A DNA stretch of 64,000 bases, from positions 3,241,597 through 3,305,596 of the forward strand of contig NC_064048.1 in NCBI RefSeq assembly GCF_932526225.1, given 5' to 3'. This document shows, one piece after another, positions 12,918 through 24,400 of this stretch. Positions within the stretch are counted from its first letter, which is position 1, and each line of letters opens with the position of its first letter. The DNA is from Nematostella vectensis. Its lineage: Eukaryota; Cnidaria; Anthozoa; Actiniaria; Edwardsiidae. A model generated the notes under the pieces. It ran no database searches. It was not told the origin of the DNA and saw nothing but the letters and a program-made list of their open reading frames with translations. Made by a program: the position numbers and the translations under genes.

Positions 12918-15005
12918 CTGTGGAGGGAGAAGGTATCAAAATAAAAATCCAGGAGCTCATGGATAGGGGCAATCATCTCGCAATCATCATTTACCCTAAT
13001 CTAGCTATTCAAATCTCGTACGACTTTAATCGTGTAATCGTGTGGTAGTATAGCTTTTACTGTTTGATAGAACTCCATATTTGAACCTCTGATTGACAGG
13101 GGCGGATCCAGGATTTCTTGTCGAAAACGGGAAGAGATGAACCTTACCTTTCATAGAGTAGACGAAGTTCGACCAGTGCTCCCCCACGCCATTTATGCAG
13201 TTGGTCGCTAATCCATGGTCGTTGAACCTCGAAGAATCCGCATCAGCCCAGCACTCTCCATAGAACTGGACACCAAACTTGTCGTTGTAGTTCTTCCTCT
13301 TTGCCCAGCTTGCGCACGCCGAGATGACGTGAGTCATGTCAGGCCATTGGCTCCAGTCTATATCCCAGCGGTGGTTGTGGTAGAGGTCGCGAAGTGCGCG
13401 GTTGGGGAAGGGCTTGTCCTTATAGCACCCGATTTTCTTGAGAATCTCTAAAAATGGTAAGAATTATGTCTCGCAATCATCGTTTACACAAATCTAGCTA
13501 CTGCTATCCTCCAGTAATCAATGCAATACGAATGGGAACAAATCTCGTACGACTTTACAGCCAAATTCGTTGTTACGCGACCACGGCGAATCCAAAATCC
13601 TTGTCTCGTTTGGGAATAGCGCGTAGTCAGACAAAAGCTTTGGGGGCGGTTTGTCTGGTTTTGATTGTTTTGTTTGATTGACTACGCGCTATTCCCAAAC
13701 GAATAAATGAATTTTGGATTCTGGGAGGTAGGGCAACAACGAATTTGGCTATAACTGTGTAATCATGTTGTAGTATGGCTTTTACTGTTGGACTCCATGT
13801 TTGCACTTCTGTTTGAAAGGGCAGGGCAGGGCCTGATGGGTCAGGGAGTGCCTGAGTGGAGGGAAGGCCTGATGGGTCATTAGTAAGTCTTACGTTTTGT
13901 TCCATCATCAAGTTGAACCTCAATGTCATTCTGTGAAACACAAGCACATTACATCTTATTCAACAATGTAAATTCCTATCTTTGACAGATCTCCAATAAA
14001 ATATTAAACCAATCAAACAAGAACCTCTCGTTTTTCCAAAGGATCTAAAAAAAACGTTGTTAGGTATAAGTAAAAGTAAACGGCATGCTTACTGGGAAAC
14101 ACAAATTAGCGTCGTAATACAGTCAAACTATACACTGTTTTAGAGCTGAAATGGTTGTATATGTAACTATATCAATGTGTTGAAATTTTGTGATCTCAAA
14201 CAAAAAATAGTCACATAAACTACCAAAAATAGGTCTAGCAAGAAATAAGCGTTTTTTTTATGTTTTTTAAACTTTTAACGTTGAAATTTGGATATGATAT
14301 TGAAAATCGCGTAAATGATTTTAAAAGACCTTGCCATCGTTTTCGAGATTTTTTTAAAAAAATAGGAAAAATTCTTTGGGTCGGGAATCTGCAAATAGGC
14401 TCTTGTGACATAAGAAAATAGGGAAACGAAAAATCGGTCTCTCATGTGAGGTGCGCGATTTCTACGTGACACGGCTTCCGAACGGATCGCTTTCTACATT
14501 AAGGATAAGTGAGTCCCTCGTCTTCTTGAACAAGGACGTTGCTGCGATTTTGGGTAATCTAGGAACACACCCTTATGAATAACAAGCGAAAGCAAAAAAA
14601 AATCGTTTTGGCTTCCGTCAGCCAAAAGCCTTTAAAATTTTTTTCATTGGCATACCTACTGCAACGCGTTGAACAATCAGAGGATAAAATTGTGTTCGTT
14701 AACGAACACGGATTGAGGCTCGACGCAATTTTCTCAGCTAATTCACATGGGTAACGGAGAACAGACTCTACTCGTAGATGGTCTTGTAAAGCTCTCTTAC
14801 AATAAATAATCGCATTTTTAATTGTAAATCAATAACAATATTCAATATTCATTTTGTGCTTATGGTTATAGTATAGCAAATGGACTTTACATACAATGGT
14901 CATACATACTTAGCAAATGGACTTACATACCGGACCTCCGTGAGCGAAAGGCAAGACGAAGGCAAGCACGAGGCCAAGCGCGATCAAGATTAGTTTAGAG
15001 ATCAT
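12357..15005 (-). CDS. Secreted WSC-like plus vWA domain protein, copy 2 (three exons)
   Basis: Exons 14931-15005, 13148-13445 and 12357-12917 join in phase (0, then 1) into about 311 residues. The order is signal peptide (1-23), a cysteine-containing domain (about 26-124) and a von Willebrand A domain (about 131-305). vWA domains usually bind protein ligands through a metal-ion site, and the MIDAS residues DNSGS, the T of GGGTHIG and the D of LTDG are all present. The last exon ends in CAAAG followed by a strong GTAAGT donor, so another exon is expected. If that donor is not used, the frame reads on for 32 Asp/Asn-rich residues to a TAA overlapping an AATAAA at about 12264. The protein is probably extracellular or matrix-associated; its role is unknown. 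Confidence 0.8.
13148..13445 (-). CDS. vWA copy 2, exon 2 (WSC-like Cys domain)
   Basis: Encodes ILKKIGCYKDKPFPNRAL and later KFGVQFYGECWADA, ATNCINGVGEHW and NFVYSMK. The spacing of GCY, a central Cys-Ala, FGVQFYGECW and a late NC resembles WSC-type carbohydrate-binding domains, common beside vWA domains in cnidarian secreted proteins. Phase-0 entry at ATT is chosen because using the AG two bases earlier would need exon 1 to end in phase 1 and would create a stop with the best alternative donor. Confidence 0.8.
13555..13745. mobile_element. Foldback MITE in intron 1 of vWA copy 2
   Basis: Two arms of about 75-80 bases are inverted copies. The left arm reads agccaaattcgttgtt to cgtttgggaatagcgcgtagtc and the right arm is its reverse complement with small indels. 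The spacer is about 30 bases. One arm of the same family lies at 60854-60931 against a CEP290 exon. The rest of this intron (13446-14930) holds AT-rich DNA with no exon recognised. Confidence 0.8.
14931..15005 (-). CDS. vWA copy 2, exon 1 (signal peptide)
   Basis: ATG at 15005 opens MISKLILIALGLVLAFVLPF and ends AHGGP before donor GTATGT. It is a hydrophobic signal peptide with likely cleavage after AHG. The ATG is 56 bases downstream of a TATA box and no in-frame upstream ATG extends it plausibly. Confidence 0.85.
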
Positions 15006-15060
15006 GTTGACGTCCAGAGAGTTACTGGTTTAACTGGTGAAGAAGGTTGCAATTGAATCC

Positions 15061-15069
15061 CTTTTTATA
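15061..15069 (-). promoter_or_regulatory. TATA box of copy 2
   Basis: TATAAAAAG on the minus strand, aligned with the TATATAAAG of copy 1 at 786-794. Confidence 0.65.
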
Positions 15070-15474
15070 GTTTTCATAGGTGATTTTAAACTAATTTATA
15101 AAACTATTTTTGACAATTCCTTTTCTCGTTTTCTGTATTAGTCGCCTGGCTAAAAGAACAGATAATTTGCAATTAATAATTGATCAAGTTATTCAATCGT
15201 TAACTTTCCGTTTATCATCAAGTGCTTTTTTCACGATAGCAATTAATTACCCCTCTTACGCAGCATTTTTCAAATGTTTAAACTCCTGTGCGCCATCTCT
15301 ACAAGGGACATAGGTAGCCCAAAAATAACAGCGGCTGAGCAGGAAGTGGCCAATACACAGAGCAGTAAGAGCAAATAAAAAACGTGGTAAAACATTTTCA
15401 TCATGTTCTATATGATAGTAGGTCTACATATTGTAATTCTCATAGGTGACAAACAGACAGTATTGGTTCGACAC

Positions 15475-16960
15475 CCGCTTGTCTCATCGCTAATGGCGGC
15501 TCTCAGACACACCCATCACGGCCAGGTATCATTTTATCATTTATTTATTACAATTGACAATCATTCTCAACATAATTAAACCAATTAACGGTAACCCAAA
15601 ATAAACAATATAAAGGGAATGTCGTTTGTACGAAAGCTTGAAAAATTTCATCGTCAGATATGTGTTCTTCCTGGGAGTAAAACCAGTTTCTGATTCTTTC
15701 TGAATTTATATACACATTGTCTCCTACAGGTTTTATATTGCAGAGCGTTTGGGGGATAGAGCAAAGAGGACAAAAAGGAAGCCAAAACACTTGTGCTGTA
15801 CTTGTGAAAATTGCGCTTTTGAATTATAAAAAGAAAAATTACTCATAGCTCGCTGTCAAAATTTAAACTATGACTTGTTCTTTACCTGATCATCAAAACA
15901 ACATTAAAGTTATCTTTTAAAACCATCATATCTTTGATATTCGCTCAAGCAACACTCCTAAACTTGGCCCCTTGTCCTGTTAGTGCATGTATGCACGCCT
16001 TTGCCCTCCAACTTCCCCAGTATTGAAGACACTAACTAACGGCAGACAAAAACGAACGGGGCATGTGTTTTAGTGGAAAATACGAGACATTTACTAAATT
16101 TCGTTTAGAATTGTGTTCTTCCTCGGGGTAATAACCTTTTCTGACAAAATTCGAGATTATTTATACAAAATCTTTTACAGGTTTATGGCCGTTTTATATG
16201 GCAGCTTAGATTTCTTTATCAAGGATTGGAAGGTGTGGGGGCTGGAATAGACTAAAACAAAAGACAAAACACTTGTGCTGTACTTTTGATAATTACTTTT
16301 TAAAACTTTGAAAAGAAAAATTACTCGTAGCTCACTGGCTAAATTTAAACCGACTTATTCCTTACCTGATCACCAAAACAACATTAATCTTTTAATACCA
16401 TCATCTAATTCATATCTGTTCAAATATCTTTGATATTCGCTCAAGTTGGCCCCTTGTCCTGTTAGTGCATGTATGCACGTCTTGGCCCTATCGAACATTA
16501 CCAGTGATCGAAGACAAAAACTCCTCAGCTAAAAGGGGGCGCTTTGCTTATCGAATTCTAACAAGGTTATATTGAGTCTGGAACACGGTCAAAGGAACGA
16601 GCGTTTTATGGGATTTTCCTGATAAAAATAAATCGCTCCAGAGTTCGAGCTCACAGACGGGATTTGGGTGGTGGTGGAGGTTGTTTGGGGGGAGAGGGGG
16701 TATGGGCAACAAGTCTAACGAAATAATAGTAGTATATGACCGTTTTCGAGCCACGTCTTTGAAGTTCGCACTTTTACAATAGAACTCAGGCGCGTACACA
16801 GGGGGATGTGCAGGGTGCGCGCGCACCCCCTCCTCCCCCCCCCCCCCTGGCGGCCATAAAGTTTGTCATTTCTTATTAAGGAATATTCATATACTATGCT
16901 TCTTCCATATAATAACTATAACTGTGCACCCCCTCGGCCAATCCTGGGAACGCGCCTGGA
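15475..16960. repeat. Upstream flank of vWA copy 2, paralogous to 9046-10510
   Basis: Near-collinear copy of 9046-10510. The proximal part (15110-15470) also matches the flank of copy 1 at 841-1190. Together these show that gene plus about 1.9 kb of upstream DNA was duplicated, and that the 3.9-kb units were added only in front of copy 1. Confidence 0.8.
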
Positions 16961-17507
16961 ATGCAGATTCAAAGCTATGCAAGAATCCTATATTTTGAAG
17001 CAGGAACTTGCCATTTAAATAAGCATCTGTTTAGGCTAATACACAGAAATGAAGCTCTCGCGGGATTTTACTGTTTTGGTGGTGGCAAAGCATTATCGTG
17101 TCGACCATTACCGCGCGAAGACAGCAGGGGAGACCTTCCCGAAACTAACAGTGTTGTAGAGAATAAGAAGTCCGAAAGGAGTAGTTTGTGTAAAAACTGA
17201 TTAAAAATTGAACCATGATTCATCAAAGGACAAAAGTGAGCGCTCTTGTGATACCATAACATCCGGGACTTTCCATCACCTAGGACTCTGTGAATCTCTC
17301 ACACACCGAGACACGATAGTATGAGTCATACCCCCCCCCCCCCCCCATAGTATGAGTCATCCAGCCAGAAAGTTCTGAGGCTAAGGAAGGAACTTACAGG
17401 GGTCTAAATCAATGATGAGATCTTCAGTCAGAAATGAAGCAGGCAACCGGGTGGTTCTCCAACTGTTTTCTCCTTCAACTTGAATATTTTATAGTACTTA
17501 GGGAAGG

Positions 17508-18560
17508 GTCATTATTTAACGGGGGGCTGCTATGTTTGGGGGAGGGTTGCTATTTTTTGAGCATCGATTTTGAGTAGGGCCTCAATTTCTGATACAGGGT
17601 TTAGGGGAGGGCCTTATTTTTAGAAAAGGTTCAATTTCCAAAGCTCCTAAAAGACTGGAATTTTAATTTTTTCTGTGGAGAATCTCAGAAAACCTACAAA
17701 ATAAAATAAAATGTGATCCCTTCTTCTGCGTGCACTTTCCTGACCTTGGTTTGGCTGGCGTTGAAATCATTTTCTCCCTAAAGTGTGGCCTCTACTATTT
17801 TCATCTGTTGCAGTCATTTGGTCTTATTAACTCCCATCTATGAATTTAGGAATTTCGATTCATGTCAAATTCCCCCCCCCTACTAACTATTCAGATTGGT
17901 TGTATGAAAACATATTTAAATAAGATTTTAAGTGGGAAGGAGTTAGTGATGCTGTTTTTCATTTAGGTTTAAACAATAATTTGCATTTAATATATTTGAA
18001 AATCGCAAAATTTTCATGGGGGAGGATGCCCCCTGACCCCCTATACAATACTATTTACACCCCTGAAAAATGGGCTCTAAAAAAAATTTTCTCCTGGCTT
18101 TGTTGTGTTTAAGGCCAGCTCCGTCGCCCCTTTATGGGCATGTCTAAGTCAGTGCCCCCTCTCCCCCTCCCCCTCCCCCTCACATACAATAACTTTAAGT
18201 TCTTTTTTATTTGTTCTGGGGGAGGGCCTTAATTTTTGGTCGCCTTTTTGCGGGAGGGTCATCATTTTTGTGCTTTCTATATATAACAATTTCTTGACTC
18301 ACTGGGTTGAATTTTTTCGACGTTTCGGCAATGCTGCCTTCAGCAGGATTAACGGTAAATAATCTGTTAATCCTGATGAAGGCAGCATTGCCGAAACGTC
18401 GAAAAAAATTTAATCAAAAGACAATCACTGTACAGGACCAAAAACACTACTACAATTTTTGTGTTTTAGACTGGGGGAGGGTCGCAATTTTTTAACAAGA
18501 AAATAATTCCACTTAGCAGCCCTCCCCACCCCCCAAATAAATCATAACCTTTCCCTTACC
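17508..18560. mobile_element. Nonautonomous DNA element with G-rich inverted ends
   Basis: The left end reads ggaagggtcattatttaacg then a GGGGGGCTGCTA block. The right end, reverse-complemented, reads gggaaaggttatgatttatt then GGGG and GCTGCTA. The interior has repeated gggggagggt motifs and no open frame resembling a transposase. Short C runs flank it on the left (17331-17346). Confidence 0.6.
18310..18412. repeat. Palindrome with about 42-base arms
   Basis: ttttttcgacgtttcggcaa begins an arm ending at ggattaac. After a 12-base loop its reverse complement follows with only a few mismatches. It would form a long hairpin and is nested in the element at 17508-18560. Confidence 0.85.
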
Positions 18561-19567
18561 AATTTGAATACGTAAAGTACACCGCATCTAATAAAGCAAA
18601 AAGTAAGCAAAAAAACAAATAAAGTTGTTAAATATATTTTCAACATAATAACTGACTATAAATAAAAAAAAACAACTATTCATAGTCGTCGCAAGCACGG
18701 TAGATGTTTAAAAACGCTGAATAAATGTTACTTTATTAAATTCGAGAAAAAAAAACAAATAAACCTTAATAGATTAAGCAACCTGATGGTTTCATTTCTA
18801 GACAAAGCGAACGGAACTGATATTTAGGGCAGGTGGCGAATTGACAAATGAATGGATGGCAAATGGGTGGAAATTGCCAAGATAAACGACAACGATTATT
18901 GAGTTTAGAGCAGTTTGCCAGAACGCAATAAAGAAAGAGGCAACGAGGTCACATTAGGAAGAAAAACTTTCATTTTGCCCATTCAGGAACGTCGAAGGTG
19001 AGCCTAAATTTCGATTTTAGTAAAATAAAATCTTTGAGATTTTGCAATGAAGAGGATGCCATTACTATAGATCACTTGATAGCTATGCGTTTACAGTACA
19101 AAAACCTAAACAAATATTTCGTTAATCAATAATACTGGTCACCACAAAACCAACTAAGTTGTTGAGTGTGAAAGAAACCAAAAACTTGGTCCTTATCTTA
19201 CTAAACATAACTAAACAAATCGGGATTATGTTTGGTATGAAATTTTAAGAAAAACGCAAGAGTTTTAGTGAGGTAATGTCTTTTGCAATATTGATTTGCT
19301 TTGTAGCTTTTATTTTTGTTTGCATTTTGCTAATGTATTTGATGCAAGTTTTAGCCAAAAGCATTGAGCAAGGTGCTAATTAAACCAAAAAATAATAAAA
19401 AATAAAAAGAAAACTTTAAAGCTTTACCCGTAAATGCCAATTATGCCGCCAATTCACGCTCTTACACTAATTCAAGTAAAAAACAAAAATACTTTGAATC
19501 AAATATCGTTATATATACCGCGCGAACAGAAAAACCGTGAACAGGCGGTAACGTGTACGTCTTTCAG
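18561..19567. other. AT-rich stretch upstream of GPCR exons, no gene seen
   Basis: No transmembrane-coding exon for TM1-TM4 of the downstream GPCR was recognised on the plus strand here or in 16960-18560. No repeat family shared with the rest of the window was noticed. Confidence 0.4.
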
Positions 19568-19771
19568 CCTGGGAAGTTCTTCTGTTATCAGACTGCGTCC
19601 GCGCAACACACGATTACGCTGATGGGCACATTCGTTTGCATTCCAATTCTAATCGTAGTTGGTTGCTATGCGAAAGTATTCCTTGTACTGCGGGCTCACG
19701 CCAAGAATATGAACACACGTCGCGGTGAAACAGTCAACAGCTCGCTAAGGATCACGGTCGAGGATATCAAG
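19568..19771 (+). CDS. GPCR exon with TM5 and ICL3
   Basis: Acceptor tgtacgtctttcag, 68 codons starting PGKFFCYQT, donor AAG then GTAAAG. The loop ends NSSLRITVEDIK just before TM6. Confidence 0.75.
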
Positions 19772-20204
19772 GTAAAGAAGAGCATACAGATTCAATATGG
19801 AATATCTTTGTGCAAACAGCACCCAAAAAAATAGCAAGGGTGGCGCAGCTACATCAGGGACGGATATCTACCCCCCTTTTTGTGTAAAAAAAAATCGAAA
19901 AGTCACTTTGTTTGAAGAAAATAAATGTCTGAGGGACGGCAGGTACTGTCCATTCTCATTCGCCAGCTTGACGAGCGTGAAGAATTGTAAGATCTATGTA
20001 GCGACCTATCAAGAACCACTGGACCAGTTATAGGCCGTCTAGCCGCCCATTATCCTCTCCCTCCCCTCCCCCCATTTTGACATCCTAGACCCGCCCCTGT
20101 TAATGCATGTGTTTAAAGGAAACGAATGCTTAAAGGGACAGTACCATAATCTCGACAGTGTGTACTTCCATTTAGTTAGATGCTTAAAGATAATGAAAGC
20201 TTAC

Positions 20205-20345
20205 AGGGGGCGGCATTCTCGGGACCCAGGACGTCGCGGAGTTCGGGGACACAGGAAGCGCGCGAGAAAGAATCTTTCGTTTTCGCGCGTACGCTCGCTT
20301 CCGGTCTCCCCGTCGCCCTGGGTCCCCGTGGATGTGGGGAAGGTA
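20205..20345. repeat. GC-rich foldback in the GPCR intron
   Basis: Arms gggacccaggacgtcg...ggaagcgcgcgag and its inverted copy ...cgctcgcttccgg...cgccctgggtcccc are imperfectly complementary over about 55 bases around a short loop. The flanks repeat cttaaaggg...accataatc-type segments. Confidence 0.7.
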
Positions 20346-20557
20346 CCACAATGGCGAAATTGGTTGCACTATTGTTTACTTTAGACGTTCAAAAGGGTCG
20401 GTATCACAATGACAACAGTGTGCTTAAAGGGAATGGATGATAAAAGGGGACGGTGCCGCAACAGCAAGAGTGTGCTATGGTAACGGTGTACACGCGCTTT
20501 GTGAATGTGCACTGGACAACATTTCATGCCTTCACCATTCGGTCTCACTCTCCACAG

Positions 20558-20865
20558 GTAACCCGCACGCTATTCGCAACTGTAGCCACGTTCCTTCTGT
20601 GCTGGTCCCCTGTGGTCATCATAGAATTCGTGGATGTCGCACTTGGCGCCAATCTTCTACCGCGCCGGGTATATCTATCCTTTACGTTTGCGGGCTCTGC
20701 TCATCAGCGGTCAACCCCATTATCTATGGTGCTATGAACAAGAAGTTCAGAAGAGAGTACAAAAAAAGTCCTTGGTTGCTTTGGAAGCAGGCTTGCCGTA
20801 GGTGTTGCGCCAGCAATTCAAAGTGTAGTCTACTGCACATGTTAAATAACGGTTTATATTCCTGA
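20558..20865 (+). CDS. GPCR last exon with TM6, TM7 and tail (frameshifted)
   Basis: Acceptor ctctccacag; codons begin VTRTLFATVATFLLCWSP. The TM6 frame runs to a stop near 20737, whereas NPIIYG and the tail lie in the frame one base back. Helix 8 is followed by CRRCCASNSKC, candidate palmitoylation cysteines. Confidence 0.7.
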
Positions 20866-21020
20866 CCTCCTCAACTAGGAATAGAAAAAAAAGCAAGAAA
20901 CAATGTTTGTTCAGACAAATCAAGTCACATGACTAACTTCGCAATGTAGATTCACAGAGTCGGCTTGGCGTGCCAAGAGGCTAAAAAATAGATATAGATG
21001 TATAAAACGTTTAGTAATCT

Positions 21021-21026
21021 TTTATT
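21021..21026 (-). terminator. Likely CEP290 polyadenylation signal
   Basis: AATAAA on the minus strand about 240 bases past the CEP290 stop codon, in an AT-rich tail between the convergent GPCR and CEP290 genes. Confidence 0.55.
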
Positions 21027-21263
21027 ATATTTGCACCAATATTTACAATCTTTTTTACAAAATTGCACACGCAAACAAATACCACTAGTGCAAAATGTAC
21101 ATCGCATTCACGTTAAAAGATATTTACACCTGACATGTGAATACTGTATAGCATTACAAGTAATCCATTTCCTGTGTGGCTTTCATAGCTTGTAGCCCCA
21201 CACTTCCCTCCATTCTTGTGCCCTCTCTCCAGCGCTCTTTCTTTCACAGATATCTATACACAT

Positions 21264-21422
21264 CTAATCGTCGGTCTGTATATTCACATCTACGCCGAAT
21301 TGTTTGGACACGTTCTTGAGCTGTCGTTCGTATAAAACATTGCGTTCAACAGCCTTTTTGTAGTTGTATTTTAAATCTTCGATTTCCTCAAAGAACGCCG
21401 GGTCAAATGCCTCCAGCTCCTT
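21264..21422 (-). CDS. CEP290: CEP290 last exon (51)
   Basis: KELEAFDPAFFEEIEDLKYN then a tail QFGVDVNIQTDD and TAG. Human has DPSFFEEIEDLKYNYK and a tail about 20 residues longer, so the extreme C terminus is shorter here. Confidence 0.96.
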   Translation of the reverse strand, partial: KELEAFDPAFFEEIEDLKYNYKKAVERNVLYERQLKNVSKQFGVDVNIQTDD

Positions 21423-24400
21423 CTGTAACTGATGAAGAAAATAAAAGGGTTATTTCTATGGTTTCTTGCTACGTTCCGGGTTTTAATGCAGTTTGCAATA
21501 TTCTGCGAACTCTAGCCGAAGATGTCAATATTCTGCGAACCCTTGCCGAAGATGTCAATATTCTTCGAACTCTTGCCGAAGATTTACGCCTTATACATTC
21601 CGTTATTGGAGAAATTTAGCACCGCGTTTTTTTTCTCGGAAACGGCAAACGTCAAACCTCTGGGTGTCACGTGGCAAGGCCTTGCGGTCAAGTTTGCAGT
21701 CTGCGGTTCGCGTTTTGACCTCAGGAGCACCGTCTAGCGGTAAATGATTTACCTCAGCAGTTTCCCCCTCAAATTTTCTATGCGCTCATGTTTTCACGAA
21801 TTAGTGTTCCTAATCATTTCACTCTTGAAGGAATAAATTTTCATTGACAATTTGTACAATTACTAATGATTTTGGCTTCGTTGAAGTCGAGCACATGTTT
21901 TGCACTTTTTGCCGCCAAATGTGCTAAACTACGTTTTCGCCAGTACGTCAAACCACAAACCGGTAACGGCTAACCGCGGTTTGCCGTTTGCTGCTTGCTT
22001 CGCGATGAAACGCGATGCTAAATGTCTCTATTCAAAGACTTCGAAGAGTGTTTATTGGCTACCACTTAAATAAATTCCAATCACGCCATCTTTCCGCAAG
22101 ACACTGACCAATCAAAAGCACTAAATGATGAAATTCCTTTAGTTTGAATGACGAAATCCAGAGCGCGATTTAGTAGTTGTAAAGTATCAGATTTCGCAGA
22201 ATATTGAGAATCGCAGTAAATATATGCCAGTTCAGAGTCTCAGGAATGACCCGGGAAGAATGGGTCGAGTCTGACCCATGGGACCAAAATCCACCGGAAG
22301 TAAAGTCTTCCCATACAAACCTTTGTATTGTTTGCACGATATGGGGTGTGAAAACTCGCTTCAAAATACCATATTTTACGAAAATATCGAGGTTTGTATG
22401 GGGAACGATCGACTTCCGGTGGATTTTGGTCCACTCGACCCATTCTTCCCCAGTCATCCTTAAACTTTAAGTCAAGGGAAGGTACTTACTCGAGTTACTT
22501 CGTGGGAAAGTCGATCTCTCTCTAGTTCCACTGTTTTTAATTTTGTTCTGCAATGAAAAAAAGTTATAAACGAATAACCGTAAAATTGAAAACAACGAGA
22601 GAATGTGAAATTATGAGGATTAATCCTACCTCAGTTCTACATCATCCGCCACCATTTTATTATAATTTTTTACTTTGTCTAAAACTTCCTCTTTATCCTG
22701 TAAACGAAAAACAAGTCAATGGATGTATCCAATTAGTTACAACTATACAAGATAATAGTATAATAGATTTGCGGGATGACTCAAGGATAGTTTACGGGAT
22801 GACTGGAGGATAGTTTTCGTGATGACGGGATTTGCGGGATGACACGAGGATAGTTTACGGGATGACCCGAAGGTGATTTTCAGGCTGAGTTTGGACCTAT
22901 TTGGAAAAACGCTACAGTAATTTGAGGAATTGAATCAAGGGGTCCTTGTTACCAGGTCGTTTGGGAGTTCGCCTGCTTGTGCCATTCGCCTTAGTTCCCT
23001 CATTTGCGTTATTGTCTCGTCTTTCTCTGACTCAACAGTTGCTAGTCGAAGTCTGTGTTTTAAAACAGAGTTAGGTTGAATATACCGTGAAAGGTCTATC
23101 ACGCTCTCGGACAATGATTTAGGAGACGTGAAATATGCCTTCAAAATATCAAAGAAGAAATTCTGACTATCTAGAACTGCACTAATACAATACTGATTGT
23201 CATAGGCATAGGGCTGAGCATGTGATACAAATGGACTATTTCGTGTGGTTCAGGCTGTAAAAATGGTAGATGTTTCTGTGGTTTTCCAATATTGCTCCCT
23301 CCCAACTGATGGCCTTCTATTTGAACGTTGGTATGCAGAACGAAATATTCGGGATTCTGCAAGTAGGTTATAGGCTTTATACCTCGTTCTCTGAAGTTCT
23401 TTCACGAGATCTCTATCCCCTTGCACATCAGAAGGGAATCTTTCCAGAACATCGATCTGAAAATAATCGAACTCAGCGAATAGAATAATATCTATCTATC
23501 TATATATATATATCGGTTGATAATGATCGAAGTGGTGATAATAATCATGGCGATAGAGGTGATGATGGTGATAACATCATAATAATCATGGTGTAGATGA
23601 TAATGATGGCGGTTGATGGTGATCAAAGTGGTGGCGATAGAGGTGATGATGATGATAACATTATGATGATCGTGGTGTAGATGATGATGGCGGTTGATGG
23701 TGATCAAAGTGGTGGCGATAGAGGTGATGATGATGATAACATCATGATGATCGTGGTGTAGATGATGATGATGGCGGTTGATGATGATCAAAGTGGTGAT
23801 GATAATCATGGCGATAGAGGTGATGATGGTGATAACATCATAATAATCATGGTGTAGATGATAATGATGGCGGTTGATGGTGATCAAAGTGGTGGCGATA
23901 GAGGTGATGATGGTGATAACATCATAATAATCATGGTGTAGATGATGATGGCGGTTGATGGTGATCAAAGTGGTGGCGATAGAGGTGATGATGATAATAA
24001 CATCATGATGATCGTGGTGTAGATGATGATGATGGCGGTTGATGATGATCAAAGTGGTGATGATAATCATGGCGATAGAGGTGATGATGGTGATAACATC
24101 ACAATAATCATGGTTTAGATGATAATGATGGCGGTTGATGGTGATCAAAGTGGTGGCGATAGAAGTGATGATGATAATAACATCATGATGATCGTGGTGT
24201 AGGTAGCGAGGTACTATTAAGGCAAGGTGTGCGGGGGGATGTCAACTGAATGGAGTTCTTTTACATGGAGATTTCATTGCAAAGCTAACCAAGACAATAA
24301 CACACCGTTTCCTCCAGTTCCTGCTGCTTCTTCAGGAGTTCTGTCTCTCGTTGCGCAGCAGCCTTGAGGTAGGCCTTGATGTCCTTAAGAAGGTTCGTCT

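Larger units (their letters stand above)
19568..20865 (+). pseudogene. Class A GPCR, 3' half (TM5-TM7), frame broken in TM7
   Basis: Two exons (19568-19771 and 20558-20865) join in phase 0. The first gives an ECL2-type Cys (FFCYQT), TM5 (LMGTFVCIPILIVVGCYAKV) and the ICL3 loop. The second gives TM6 with FLLCWSPVVIIEF (CWxP), TM7 with AVNPIIYGAMNKKFRREYKK (NPxxY, helix 8) and a Cys-rich tail ending at TGA 20863. Between YLSFTFAG and SSAVNPIIYG the frame shifts by one base near 20695. TM1-TM4 were not found in the 2.6 kb upstream. The tail resembles melatonin-receptor-like amine/peptide GPCRs but the ligand cannot be named. It is either a truncated pseudogene or a real gene with a sequence error and distant 5' exons. 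It converges with CEP290. Confidence 0.7.

Noticed and set aside
23053-23144. Longer exon 48 starting upstream (KAYFTSPKSLSES)
   Set aside because: Those acceptors give the wrong incoming phase or insert residues absent from the family; the acceptor at 23053-23054 fits both phase and alignment.
23492-24148. 218-residue His/Ile-rich open frame
   Set aside because: Produced by the gat-rich minisatellite; no domain and repeats in all frames.
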